Part shown: positions 7,076-15,518 of the stretch, one piece after another
Position numbering within the stretch: position 1 is the stretch's first letter
Layout: every line of letters begins with the position of its first letter
Source: Kiritimatiellia bacterium
Lineage (GTDB): Bacteria > Verrucomicrobiota > Kiritimatiellia > UBA8416 > JABMPJ01
Reading direction: 5' to 3'
Assembly: GCA_030745755.1 (NCBI GenBank)
Contig: JASLOA010000013.1
Span: 16,688-80,687, forward strand
DNA: 64,000 nt
Position numbers and translations under genes: made by a program
Notes under the pieces: generated by a model
Seen by the model: the letters and a program-made list of their open reading frames with translations, nothing else
What the model was told of the DNA's origin: nothing
The model's database searches: none

Positions 7076-8422
7076 ATGTCATCAAAAGCCCCGATCAAGA
7101 GTATTGTCAAACGTGACGGTACGGTTGTGCGTTATCGGCGTGACCGTATTGAGACGGCGATCTTCAAGGCGACCAACGCCATCGGCCAGCCCAGTCGCAA
7201 GCTTGCCAAGGCGATGGCGTTGAAGGTTGAGGAGGCGCTGGCATCCACCTATGAGGGAGATGCTATACCGTCGGTGGAGGATATTCAGGACGTCGTCGAG
7301 AATGTCCTGATGGTGAATCACCACACCGAGGTGGCGCGCGACTACATCATCTATCGCCATCAGCGTGCCATGACGCGTGCGGCCCGCGCCTACGCTTTCG
7401 AGGTGACCGACAATGTGCCCTACAAGAAAATCTACGAGGTGCTGCGTTGGAACATGGATCATGAGTGCGACTCGGTCGCCTCGCTCAATCGCATCATTGC
7501 CCGCAAGCAGATGCCCGACCTGATTGCGGCGACCGATCGGCGCTACACCGAAGAAGCCCAGGCGGCCGCGGTGCGTATTCTCGAGGACCTGTCCGATATC
7601 CGCATTGTCATCATTGCCGGTCCGTCATCCTCCGGCAAGACCACCACCATGATGAAGATTGGCGAGAAGTTGAAGACGGCGGGTGTGCGCTTCAAGGCCA
7701 TCAATATCGATCACTACTTCTTCGATCTCGAGAAACATCCGCGCGATGAGTTCGGCGACTACGACTACGAGACCCCGCAAGCCCTCGACCTGGAGCTGAT
7801 CAACCGGCACTTGTGTCAACTCCTTGACGGCAAGACCATCGAGACACCCGACTACAGCTTCAAGACAGGGCAACGCACGCTGGACGTGCACCCGTTCAAG
7901 CTGGAGAAGAACGAGCTGCTCCTGATCGACTCGCTGCATGGACTCTACGACCGGATGTCGAGCAGTGTCCCTGATGAGCACAAGTTCAAGGTCTACATCG
8001 AAACGCTCGGACAGTTCAGGGGGGACGATGGAACGTTTATGCGCTGGGCGGATAACCGGATGCTGCGACGCATGATTCGTGACAAGCAGTTCCGGCACCT
8101 GCAGCCGATGGATACGCTGACGCACTGGCATTATGTGCGACGCAGCGAGTTGCGGCACATCATCCCGTTCATTAAGAATGCCGATTGCATCATCAACAGC
8201 GCTCTGCCGTACGAGTTGCCGTTTCTGAAGAATCGCCTGTTCCGCTATATCTCGGCCTCAACCACACGTTTTGCGGACGATCCACGTCGTCTCGATGCCC
8301 ATATCCGGGCCAACCGGATTCACGATGTACTGAAACCCCTGCGCGGCCTGCGCGATGCCGCCGCCATCCCGGGTGATTCGCTGATCCGCGAATTCATCGG
8401 TGGGAGTAGCTATGGGTACTGA
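7076..8422 (+). CDS. ATP-cone domain fused to a uridine kinase/PRK-like P-loop kinase
   Basis: 448 residues. Residues about 6-100 (IVKRDGTVVRYRRDRI... and NHHTEVARDYIIYRHQRA) match the ATP-cone, the nucleotide-sensing domain best known from ribonucleotide reductases and NrdR. A P-loop GPSSSGKTTTMMK at about 183-197 starts a kinase domain of the uridine kinase/phosphoribulokinase family, with DHYFFDLEKHPRDEFGDYD and IDSLHGLYD as substrate-site strands. It probably phosphorylates a nucleoside or related small molecule under nucleotide control; the substrate is not certain. The C-terminal part has no further recognised domain. Confidence 0.82.
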   Translation: MSSKAPIKSIVKRDGTVVRYRRDRIETAIFKATNAIGQPSRKLAKAMALKVEEALASTYEGDAIPSVEDIQDVVENVLMVNHHTEVARDYIIYRHQRAMTRAARAYAFEVTDNVPYKKIYEVLRWNMDHECDSVASLNRIIARKQMPDLIAATDRRYTEEAQAAAVRILEDLSDIRIVIIAGPSSSGKTTTMMKIGEKLKTAGVRFKAINIDHYFFDLEKHPRDEFGDYDYETPQALDLELINRHLCQLLDGKTIETPDYSFKTGQRTLDVHPFKLEKNELLLIDSLHGLYDRMSSSVPDEHKFKVYIETLGQFRGDDGTFMRWADNRMLRRMIRDKQFRHLQPMDTLTHWHYVRRSELRHIIPFIKNADCIINSALPYELPFLKNRLFRYISASTTRFADDPRRLDAHIRANRIHDVLKPLRGLRDAAAIPGDSLIREFIGGSSYGY

Positions 8423-8442
8423 GGGAGGACCAGGGAAAGGGA

Positions 8443-8692
8443 AAACCACGGAGACACAGAGACACGGAGGAGAGGGGAAAAGAGAATGTCCCGAGAATCG
8501 GGCGCGGGTGAATACACCCACACTCCGATTCTCGGGACGTTGTCATCAGGGAGGGAGAGGAGATCACCGAGTGCTCAGTGCACTCTTCCCTCTCCCTTCA
8601 CAACGTCTTGCGAATCCTAGTCGGGCGGTATTCCGCCCAGCGACGGATTCGTGAGACCTCTCCTCCGTGTCTCTGTGCCTCCGTGGTTCAAT
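8443..8692. repeat. Composite palindromic element, copy 2
   Basis: Outer arms AACCACGGAGACACAGAGAC and ...GTCTCTGTGCCTCCGTGGTT. The first inner hairpin (TCCCGAGAATCGGG...CCGATTCTCGGGA) and the central GAGTGCTCAGTGCACTC hairpin are nearly the same as in copy 1, but the third hairpin (TTGCGAATCCTAGTCGGGCG...ATTCGTGAG) has a different sequence. It fills the gap between the kinase gene and argS. Confidence 0.85.
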
Positions 8693-8703
8693 CCCTCTTT
8701 TCT

Positions 8704-10449
8704 TCAGATTCGCTCCAAGGTCTTGAGGCCGAGGAGGTCGAGGCCCTGTTTCAGGACGGTGGCTACGATGGTGCAGAGGCGGACCCGGCTTTCGCGGATG
8801 CCTTCGGGTGCTTTCAGGAAGGGGACGTTCTGGTAGAAGGAACTGTAGGTCTGGGCCAGGTCGTAGAGGTAGTCGGTCAGTACGTTGGGCTTGTACTGGT
8901 GTGCCGCACGGGCCACCACATCCCGGAATCGTATGAGCTGCAAGGCCAGCGTCCGCTCAATGGCTTCCTCCAGGCGCAGCGGCTCGTCTTCGGGTGTTCC
9001 TTCGGGGAAGCGTTCGGCGTACTTGCCTCGCACGCTGGCGATACGGGCGTAGGCATACTGCAGGTAGGGGCCGGAGTTTCCGTCCAGCGCGAGCGCCTTG
9101 TCCCAGGTGAAGGTTACCAGGCTCTGCGGGTTCTGGCTCAGGTCGGCGTACTTCACCGCGCCCACGCCTACGACGGACGCTACGGTGCGGCGCTCCGCTT
9201 CAGGCATGTCGGGCGACGAGGCGGCGATAATCTCAAGGGCGCGGCTTTCGGCTTCGGCCAGAAGCGCTTCGAGCTTGATCACATTGCCTTCACGGGTTGA
9301 GAAGGTCGCCTCCGGCAGTCGCATCAGGCCGAACCAGATATGATCGAGGCCCACGGTGTATTCCAAACGCCGGCAGATCGCGAAGATCTGTTTGAAATGA
9401 AGCTGCTGCCGCTCATCAGTGACGTAGATGATACGGTCGGGATTGAATTCCTCAACGCGCGCCGCCACGGTGGCCAGGTCGGATGTAGCATAGTTGAAGC
9501 CGCCATCGCTCTTGCGGACGATGCAGACCGGCAGTTTCTCTTCCTCAAGCATGACGACCGTGGCGCCTTCGCTCTCGACGGCGAGTCCTGCTTGCTCGAG
9601 CCGTTCGACGGTGCCGGCCAGCTTGTCGCGGTAGTAGCTTTCCCCATGCACAATGTCATAATGCACACCGAGTCGGGCGTACATGCGGTCGAGCTCTTCG
9701 AGGCTGAGCCGCATGAACATCTCCCACAGCTCCAGGTTCTCCTCGTCCCCGCTCTGCAGCTTGACCAGTTCGCGCCGACACTGCTCGAGCCATTCCTCAT
9801 CCTGTCGGGTCTTCTCGTAGCTGAGCACATAGACCCGTTCCAGCTCTTCCAGCGGAGAGGTCTGCATGGCTTGCTCGTCGCCGAAATGGCGATAGCCCAT
9901 GATCGTGATGCCAAACTGTGTGCCCCAGTCGCCCAGGTGATTGTCCGCGATGACGCTGTAGCCGAGGAAGCGGTGCATGCGATCGAGCACCGACCCGATG
10001 TTGTGCGAGCGCAGGTGTCCGATGTGGAGAGGCTTGGTCATGTTGGGCGACCCGTAGTCCATGACCACGGTCTTGCCTGCACCGACCTGCGGCACGCCGA
10101 GCTGGGCATCGGCTGCCATGCGCTCGACATGACGGGCCAGCCAGTCGCTGTCGAGGTAGAGATTCAGGAAGCCGGGTCCGGCCACTTCAAGGCGGTCCAG
10201 GCAGTCGGGCTGATCCGGGGCCTTGGCCACGGTCTCCGCAATAGCGCGCGGGGCCTGGCGCAGCACTTTGGCCAGGCCCATCGCGGCGTTACACTGGTAG
10301 TCGCCGAACTCGGGATTGGCGGTGTCCACCACCGCAATATCTGTAAAGTCGGTATCCGCATCCGGAAAGCATCCCCGGAATGCATCACGGATCCATCCCG
10401 AGAGGATCTCCGCCGGTGACTCGATTGATGTCGCTTCTGTCGCTGTCAT
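8704..10449 (-). CDS. argS: Arginyl-tRNA synthetase
   Basis: 581 residues from the ATG at 10449 (MTATEATSIESPAEIL). The track's extra 24 residues come from the adjoining repeat and are probably untranslated. Class I features: an N-terminal additional domain, the HIGH motif in SPNMTKPLHIGHLRSHNIG, the KMSKS-equivalent STREGNVIKL, and a C-terminal DALR anticodon-binding domain (NSGPYLQYAYARI...). It charges tRNA-Arg with arginine. Length is normal for the bacterial enzyme. It is convergent with the kinase gene and divergent from pcnB. Confidence 0.96.
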   Translation of the reverse strand: MTATEATSIESPAEILSGWIRDAFRGCFPDADTDFTDIAVVDTANPEFGDYQCNAAMGLAKVLRQAPRAIAETVAKAPDQPDCLDRLEVAGPGFLNLYLDSDWLARHVERMAADAQLGVPQVGAGKTVVMDYGSPNMTKPLHIGHLRSHNIGSVLDRMHRFLGYSVIADNHLGDWGTQFGITIMGYRHFGDEQAMQTSPLEELERVYVLSYEKTRQDEEWLEQCRRELVKLQSGDEENLELWEMFMRLSLEELDRMYARLGVHYDIVHGESYYRDKLAGTVERLEQAGLAVESEGATVVMLEEEKLPVCIVRKSDGGFNYATSDLATVAARVEEFNPDRIIYVTDERQQLHFKQIFAICRRLEYTVGLDHIWFGLMRLPEATFSTREGNVIKLEALLAEAESRALEIIAASSPDMPEAERRTVASVVGVGAVKYADLSQNPQSLVTFTWDKALALDGNSGPYLQYAYARIASVRGKYAERFPEGTPEDEPLRLEEAIERTLALQLIRFRDVVARAAHQYKPNVLTDYLYDLAQTYSSFYQNVPFLKAPEGIRESRVRLCTIVATVLKQGLDLLGLKTLERI

Positions 10450-10491
10450 GCCGCCTGCGTATACCGGAAGCAGCGGGGGAATGCACGCCGA

Positions 10492-10850
10492 AAAGGGGAA
10501 GGGATGCAACCACGAAGGCACGGAGACACGGAGGGGAAGGAAGATGGAGAAGAGTGTCCCGAGAACCGTCCAGTTCGGGATACCGAACTGAACGGTTCTC
10601 GGGACGTTGTCCTCTGGGAGGGAGAGGAGACCACCGAGTGCTCAGTGCACTCTTCCCTCTCCCTTGGAGCAACGTTTCGGAAATCGTTCAGCGAGGCATG
10701 CCGCGCCGTAGCATTAGCGAAGGCGGGTATTCCTCGCTGGGCTATTTCCGAAACATCTTCTCGTTCCCTTTTCTCCTCCGTGCCTCCGCGTCTCCGTGGT
10801 TCAGATTCTTCCTCTTCGTGCCCTTCGTGGTTGCATCCCTTCTCGAAAAG
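10492..10850. repeat. Composite palindromic element, copy 3, nested in a second inverted repeat
   Basis: Outer arms AAGGGGAAGGGATGCAACCA and CGTGGTTGCATCCCTTCTCG enclose the same composite element as copies 1 and 2. Its first hairpin is TCCCGAGAACCGTCCAGTTC...GAACGGTTCTCGGGA: the stem base is shared with the other copies, while the tip differs on both sides and still pairs. It occupies most of the 433-nt gap between argS and pcnB and supplies the untranslated start of both track ORFs. Confidence 0.85.
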
Positions 10851-10882
10851 GATTGCGCGGGCGGGGAGGAAAGGGGATTCTA

Positions 10883-12151
10883 GTGCTTGTGAAGAAACAG
10901 AAACTACGCATTTACAAGCGCGATGAGCACAATGTGTCGCGTCAGGATATGGATCCGGACGCGATCAAGGTGTTGTATCGCCTTCAGAACAGCGGACACA
11001 TTGCCTACCTGGTGGGAGGCGGTGTGCGTGACCTGCTGCTTGGACGCAGGCCCAAGGACTATGACATCTCTACGGATGCGCATCCGAACCGGATTAAGCG
11101 GCTGTTCCGGAATGCATTCCTGATTGGGCGGCGCTTTCGCCTGGCGCATATCAAGTTTGGCCCGAAGATCATCGAGACGAGCACCTTTCGTCGTGAGCCG
11201 GAAGTCGATACGCGTGCGAAAGGTGAGTTCTTTCACAAGCATGACAACACCTTCGGTACCCCCGAGGAAGATGCGTACCGACGCGATTTCACGATCAATG
11301 CGCTGTTCTACAATATTGCCGATTACACCGTGATCGACTACGTGGGCGGGCTGCGCGATCTTGAGAAGGGCGCCATTCGTTGTATCGGGAACCCCGACGT
11401 GCGCTTCAAAGAGGATCCCATCCGTATGCTGCGTGCCGTGCGTTTTGCCGCACGTATGGACTTCAACATCGAGCCGCGCACCTGGCGCTCGCTGCGGCGT
11501 AACGCGCCGGAGGCGCTCAAGGCGGCGCCCCCGCGTTTGCTGGAAGAAGTCTACCGCTTCTTCGGATACCGCTCCGGTGCGGCATCTTTCGAGCTTCTGG
11601 CACAGTCCCGCCTCATGGCACAGCTCTTTCCCGAGCTGGCCGCCTTCCTCAAAGCGCGACGCGGTCGCCAGGCTGAGTTTCGGGCGATGCTGGCGGCGTT
11701 GGATGCGTTTGGTGATGACTTTGCGTCACCCAAGCCGGAGCTGATCTTTGCCACGCTGTTGCACGGCATGTTCGAAGTCCGCCGTGCCGAGCATGTGGAG
11801 CGCGGAGAGCATCCGGGCCACGAAGTGATTCGTGAGCTGTTGGAGCCGCTGATGCCGCGCCTGCGGGTCCCGCGCCGTGTCGCCGATCGGCTGGTTCACA
11901 TCATCGATGCCCAGCGTCGTTTCGATGAAGAGCCCGGCGAACGCCGTTTCTCCCGGGAGCGATTCATGGCGCAGGAAACCTTCCGGGATGCTCTCGACTT
12001 CTTCAGCATCCGCGTTGCAGCCGGCCAGGCCAGCCCCGCCTTGCTCAAGGATTGGCAGAAGTGGGTCAAGAAAGAGCCGCCGCCGGAGCACGAGGAACGC
12101 AGACCGCAGCGACGTCGGCGTGGAGGGCGCGGGAAGCTCCGGCCGAGGTAA
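10883..12151 (+). CDS. pcnB: Poly(A) polymerase / CCA-adding family nucleotidyltransferase
   Basis: 422 residues if the GTG at 10883 (after AGGAAAGGGG) is the start; the track's first 29 residues are repeat-derived. The class II nucleotidyltransferase head is clear: AYLVGGGVRDLLLGRRPKD with the DYDIS acidic pair, then RRDFTINALFYN and DPIRMLRAVRFAARMDF. The IPRDEHN-like RDEHNVSRQDM start and the Arg/Lys-rich end resemble PcnB, which adds 3' A-tails to RNA for decay. A tRNA CCA-adding role cannot be excluded. The last codons and stop lie in a palindrome. Confidence 0.88.
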   Translation: MLVKKQKLRIYKRDEHNVSRQDMDPDAIKVLYRLQNSGHIAYLVGGGVRDLLLGRRPKDYDISTDAHPNRIKRLFRNAFLIGRRFRLAHIKFGPKIIETSTFRREPEVDTRAKGEFFHKHDNTFGTPEEDAYRRDFTINALFYNIADYTVIDYVGGLRDLEKGAIRCIGNPDVRFKEDPIRMLRAVRFAARMDFNIEPRTWRSLRRNAPEALKAAPPRLLEEVYRFFGYRSGAASFELLAQSRLMAQLFPELAAFLKARRGRQAEFRAMLAALDAFGDDFASPKPELIFATLLHGMFEVRRAEHVERGEHPGHEVIRELLEPLMPRLRVPRRVADRLVHIIDAQRRFDEEPGERRFSRERFMAQETFRDALDFFSIRVAAGQASPALLKDWQKWVKKEPPPEHEERRPQRRRRGGRGKLRPR

Positions 12152-12215
12152 GCCCTTCTTGGCTGGACCGGTTCGGAATACCGAACCGCTAAGGCCTGCG
12201 AAGGGCTTACCTCGG
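12143..12215. terminator. Palindrome covering the pcnB stop codon
   Basis: CCGAGGTAAGCCCTTC and GAAGGGCTTACCTCGG are perfect 16-bp arms, with an inner GGTTCGGAATACCGAACC hairpin. The TAA of pcnB is in the left arm. There is no T-tract, so it is more likely a repeat or RNA-end stabiliser than an intrinsic terminator. The rest of the gap to 12270 shows nothing else. Confidence 0.6.
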
Positions 12216-12270
12216 CCTCCGCAGAGGCTAGGGGTAGCGTGGCTGGTGCGGGGCCGGGCCTCGCGAGACC

Positions 12271-12756
12271 TCAGGCTTCCAAACCCCGCACCCGATCAAT
12301 GATCCCGGTCGAGGAGCGACCTTCGACTTCGGGGGCCAGGATCACCCCGCCACCGTTGCTTTCGACGATTTCTCGACCACAGACCCAGTCGGCCCTGTCG
12401 CCGCCCTTGATCAGGACGTCCGGCAGGAGCTCCTTGATCAGGTTCTCCACATGCAGTTCGTCGAAGATGACGACATAGTCCACGGCCTCCAGCGACGCCA
12501 CCAGGAGGGCGCGTTCTTCCTCGTCGACGATCGGTCGATTCTTGCCCTTCAACTCGCGCACCGAACGGTCGGAGTTCAGGCCCACGACCAGCAGGTCGCC
12601 CTGCTGGCGCGCGAACGCCAGATAGCCGGCGTGACCTGCATGCAGCAGGTCGAAACAGCCGTTGGTAAAGGCGACACGTTGGCCTGCCGCTTTCCATTCG
12701 GCACGCAAGGCGACGATTCCTTCGCGGGAGACAATCTTGGTCTTGGGATCACGCAT
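12271..12756 (-). CDS. rfaE2: D-glycero-beta-D-manno-heptose 1-phosphate adenylyltransferase
   Basis: 161 residues from the ATG at 12756; the track's 26 extra N-terminal residues come from GGAATGCGGAATGC-type repeats. The cytidylyltransferase-fold motif is FTNGCFDLLHAGHAGYL, with HxGH. LIKGGDRADWV and VEGRSSTGIIDRV are typical of the HldE C-terminal domain. It transfers AMP to heptose-1-phosphate to make ADP-heptose for LPS core. It is a stand-alone domain, so a separate kinase (rfaE1) should be elsewhere. Confidence 0.93.
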   Translation of the reverse strand: MRDPKTKIVSREGIVALRAEWKAAGQRVAFTNGCFDLLHAGHAGYLAFARQQGDLLVVGLNSDRSVRELKGKNRPIVDEEERALLVASLEAVDYVVIFDELHVENLIKELLPDVLIKGGDRADWVCGREIVESNGGGVILAPEVEGRSSTGIIDRVRGLEA

Positions 12757-12765
12757 GAAGGGATA

Positions 12766-12960
12766 ATGGAATGCGGAATGCAGAATGTCGAATGCGGAAT
12801 GCGGCTCGGTTCTGTCTCCGCGGCTGTCGACCAAGAAGGAGATCCCTCGACTTCGCTCGGGATGACAGTTCTTGGAACCACCGAGTGTCTAAGGGAATTG
12901 TCATGCTGAGCTTGCCGAAGCATCTCCTCTAAACGACCCTGATGACCAGGGCAACACGCC
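12766..12960. repeat. GGAATGCGGAATGC microrepeats and class B hairpin, copy 2
   Basis: The 320-nt gap between rfaE2 and exeA holds tandem 'ggaatgcggaatgcagaatg'-type units (12766-12803), then a class B element (12833-12960) with arms AAGGAGATCCCTCGACTTCG and TTGTCATGCTGAGCTTGCCG...CTCCT and a GGGCAACACGCC end. 12961-13076 shows only the exeA ribosome site. Confidence 0.8.
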
Positions 12961-13076
12961 GTTCACCTCAATCCCGGCGAGCCGTGTGGGTTCTGTCTTC
13001 ATGTTAGACCCCGGCATTGGCTTGTTCGCGGGTGAAGTGTATAAGGAAGTTGTGTGATGAGCGCGGGGAGCGATTG

Positions 13077-13886
13077 ATGTACCTCGATTTCTTTGGTCTT
13101 AATGAGTATCCGTTCAACGTAACGAGCGACCCGAGCTTTCTGTATCTCAGTGAGCAGCACCGGGAAGCGTTGGCCTACATGCAGTACGGCATTGAAGCGC
13201 GAAAGGGGTTTCTTGAGATTACCGGTGAGATTGGCGCCGGCAAGACCACGGTCTGCAAAGCGCTGTTGAGCAAGCTCAACGGGTCTTGCCGCACGGCGTT
13301 CATCCTCCACTCCGACCTTTCCGAGCTACAGCTGATCGAGGCCATTCTTGAAGACTTCGGACTGACCGCACCGCGCCGCAGCAAGATTGCCATGGTGCGC
13401 GAGTTGAACCGGTTCCTGCTCGAGGAGCTGAAGCATCATACGAACGTGGTTCTGATCCTGGATGAGGCCCAGACCTTGAAGGTCAAGACGCTGGAGACGA
13501 TACGCCTGCTGTCGAATCTTGAAACCGACAAAGAAAAACTGATGCAGATCGTGTTGGTGGGACAGCCGGAGCTGCGCAGGAAGCTGGCATCGCCAAAGTT
13601 GACGCAGTTACGGCAGCGCATCGGGGTTCGCTACCACATCAACCCGTTGCCCGGCGGCGAAATAGAGAAGTACATTCATCATCGCCTGCGCGTGGCCGGC
13701 TGTCGTACGGGCATCGAATTTGGCGACGGCTGTTACCAGCGCATCCACCACTACTCCGGTGGCGTGCCGCGCCTGATTAATCTGCTGTGCGATCGCGCGC
13801 TTCTGGCATCGTTTGTAAAGGGGCGCCGCATCATTGAATTGGACGTGATTGAGCGTAGCGTTAACGAGATTGAGGGTGAGGTATAA
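13077..13886 (+). CDS. ExeA/GspA-like AAA+ ATPase of secretion-pilus assembly
   Basis: 269 residues from the ATG at 13077 (GGGGAG upstream). It starts MYLDFFGLNEYPFNVTSDP, the hallmark of ExeA/MshM proteins. Walker A is GEIGAGKTT (about 50-58) and Walker B VVLILDEAQ (about 121-129); LRQRIGVRYHINPL and SGGVPRLINLLCDRALL complete the AAA_22 fold. ExeA with ExeB helps place the secretin multimer in peptidoglycan. It overlaps the GspB-like gene by 1 nt (TAATG). No secretin or pseudopilin genes adjoin. Confidence 0.9.
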   Translation: MYLDFFGLNEYPFNVTSDPSFLYLSEQHREALAYMQYGIEARKGFLEITGEIGAGKTTVCKALLSKLNGSCRTAFILHSDLSELQLIEAILEDFGLTAPRRSKIAMVRELNRFLLEELKHHTNVVLILDEAQTLKVKTLETIRLLSNLETDKEKLMQIVLVGQPELRRKLASPKLTQLRQRIGVRYHINPLPGGEIEKYIHHRLRVAGCRTGIEFGDGCYQRIHHYSGGVPRLINLLCDRALLASFVKGRRIIELDVIERSVNEIEGEV

Positions 13887-14611
13887 TGAGTATCATCAGT
13901 GAAGCGCTGAAGAAGGTGGAAGGCAATTCCGATTCGTCTCCGTCAGTGAAGAAACAGGCACCGCAAGTTGAGCTGGTGGATGGTTTTGCCAAGTCATCGC
14001 CGCCTCCTCTTTTCTCGGTCTGGTCCATTGTGCTCTCGACCGTTATGGTGCTTGTGGCTGCCTCGCTCTTGTTCGCCACCTGGTTTATGAACCGGCCGAA
14101 GGACTCCGCCTCCGGGGCGGCTGCGCCCAGACCCGTTTCGCCCCCGGTAAAGGTTGTGGCCACACCCGTCGCCACTGTGCCGGCTGAGCCTGTGCCGGTT
14201 GCACCAGCGGTGCCCGCTGCGCCGGGCGCTGCTCCCGCGGCTGAGCCCGCTGCACCGGAAGTGCAGCCCAGGCCGACCGATCCGATTGAAACTCCCGCCG
14301 AACCGGTCAAGGCGCCATCCGCAACGACCACGCCGCCGGCTGAGACGCCTGCGACGGGCGTTGCCTCGTCTCCAGAAGCTGAACCGGCCGCCAAGCCGGA
14401 GGTCAAGACAGCGCCTGCGGCTCCGAGCAAGCGCGATGATCTCGTGCTGACGGGTGTCGTCTACACGCCACGGGTGCGCATGGCGCATATCAATGGCAAG
14501 ATCCTCCCTGAAGGCGCGAAGATCAGGGGCTACCGCATCGTGTCGATCTCGCGCGAGAGCGTGCGCCTCAGCAAGGATGAGCAGTTCTACATTCTTCGGT
14601 TGAAGCGGTAG
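13886..14611 (+). CDS. GspB/ExeB-like membrane protein
   Basis: 241 residues. A short cytoplasmic N-terminus (MSIISEALKKVE), one membrane helix (about 43-67), a long Pro/Ala/Glu-rich spacer (about 70-180) that could cross the peptidoglycan, and a C-terminal GspB-type domain (LTGVVYTPRVRMAHINGKI...). It pairs with the upstream ExeA-like ATPase, as ExeB does with ExeA, and would link ATP hydrolysis to events in the periplasm. Confidence 0.85.
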   Translation: MSIISEALKKVEGNSDSSPSVKKQAPQVELVDGFAKSSPPPLFSVWSIVLSTVMVLVAASLLFATWFMNRPKDSASGAAAPRPVSPPVKVVATPVATVPAEPVPVAPAVPAAPGAAPAAEPAAPEVQPRPTDPIETPAEPVKAPSATTTPPAETPATGVASSPEAEPAAKPEVKTAPAAPSKRDDLVLTGVVYTPRVRMAHINGKILPEGAKIRGYRIVSISRESVRLSKDEQFYILRLKR

Positions 14612-14689
14612 GGCACTTAGTCGTTTCAACGCAAATTGGACGTACATCCTTCTAGTCTCGTGTATCATAATTGCGTTTGTACAACTGGT

Positions 14690-14768
14690 GTGTCATCCCG
14701 AGCTTGTCGAGGGATCTCGGCCGCCAGGCCGCTTCGCGGAGATCCCTCGACTTCGCTCGGGATGACAG
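14690..14768. repeat. Short hairpin element (class A), copy 1
   Basis: TGTCATCCCGAGCTTGTCGA and its near reverse complement TCGACTTCGCTCGGGATGACA are separated by a small GC-rich palindrome (GGCCGCCAGGCCGC...). It lies between the convergent gspB and LuxR-type genes. Further copies are at 22028, 26841, 35195 and 48178. Confidence 0.85.
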
Positions 14769-14807
14769 TTGGCTCGATCATGCATCGAGAAGTTGTAGCG
14801 TTCGGTA

Positions 14808-15476
14808 TTACACCGGCCCGAACTCGTCCAGCCGGGCCGCGAACTGTGCCAGTTCGGTAACCGAGCGCAGTCCCAGCTTGCGAACCATGCTGCGCCGGTA
14901 GCCGTCGATCGTCTTGACGCTAACGTTGATATCCGCCGCCATTTCCTTGCGACCTGTTCCGCCACCCATAGCCTGCAGGACCTGCAGTTCCCTATCTGTC
15001 AGCGTGGAGATGTCGGGGGAAGCATTGGGCGTCGCCGCGGCGTTCTGCCCGTGCTTGAGAATGCGCGGTATGAGTTCCTTGCGTACGTAGACGCCACCGT
15101 CACGGACCGTACGAATCGCGGTGATAATCGTAGACGCTGCTTCCTGCTTCATAATGTACCCACGCGCACCGGCGCGGATCGCGCGCTCAGCGTAGAGGCG
15201 GTCTTCGTACATTGAGAACAGCAGGGCGGGAAAGTGCCTGTCCTGTACGAGCATATCGCGCACCAGGTCGAGCCCGCTCTGCTCGCCCAGTCGGAGGTCG
15301 ACGAGGGCGATGTCCGGCTTCAGTCGGTTGAACAGACGCATGGCGTCGGCCGCGGTGGCCGCTGTCCCGCAGACTTCCATGTCCGCCTCGGAGTCGATCA
15401 CCGTACAGATGCCCCGCGTGGCGACCGGATGATCATCCACCACGAGGATCCTCGTCTTTATGTTCGCCGCCTTCAT
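14808..15476 (-). CDS. NarL/FixJ-type response regulator
   Basis: 222 residues: a receiver domain (acidic pocket VVDDHP, phospho-Asp in ALVDLRL, conserved Lys in IMKQEA), then a LuxR helix-turn-helix domain at the C-terminus (TDRELQVLQAMGGG..., KTIDGYRRSMVRKLG). It acts as a phosphorylation-controlled transcription factor. No kinase gene adjoins. No clear ribosome site precedes the start. It is followed downstream (convergently) by gspB. Confidence 0.92.
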   Translation of the reverse strand: MKAANIKTRILVVDDHPVATRGICTVIDSEADMEVCGTAATAADAMRLFNRLKPDIALVDLRLGEQSGLDLVRDMLVQDRHFPALLFSMYEDRLYAERAIRAGARGYIMKQEAASTIITAIRTVRDGGVYVRKELIPRILKHGQNAAATPNASPDISTLTDRELQVLQAMGGGTGRKEMAADINVSVKTIDGYRRSMVRKLGLRSVTELAQFAARLDEFGPV

Positions 15477-15518
15477 AACCGTTGCTGTTGTAGCAGTCTT
15501 GCTACCGTGAGCTTGAGG

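Noticed and set aside
9340-10419. 359-aa plus-strand ORF
   Set aside because: Antisense shadow of argS.
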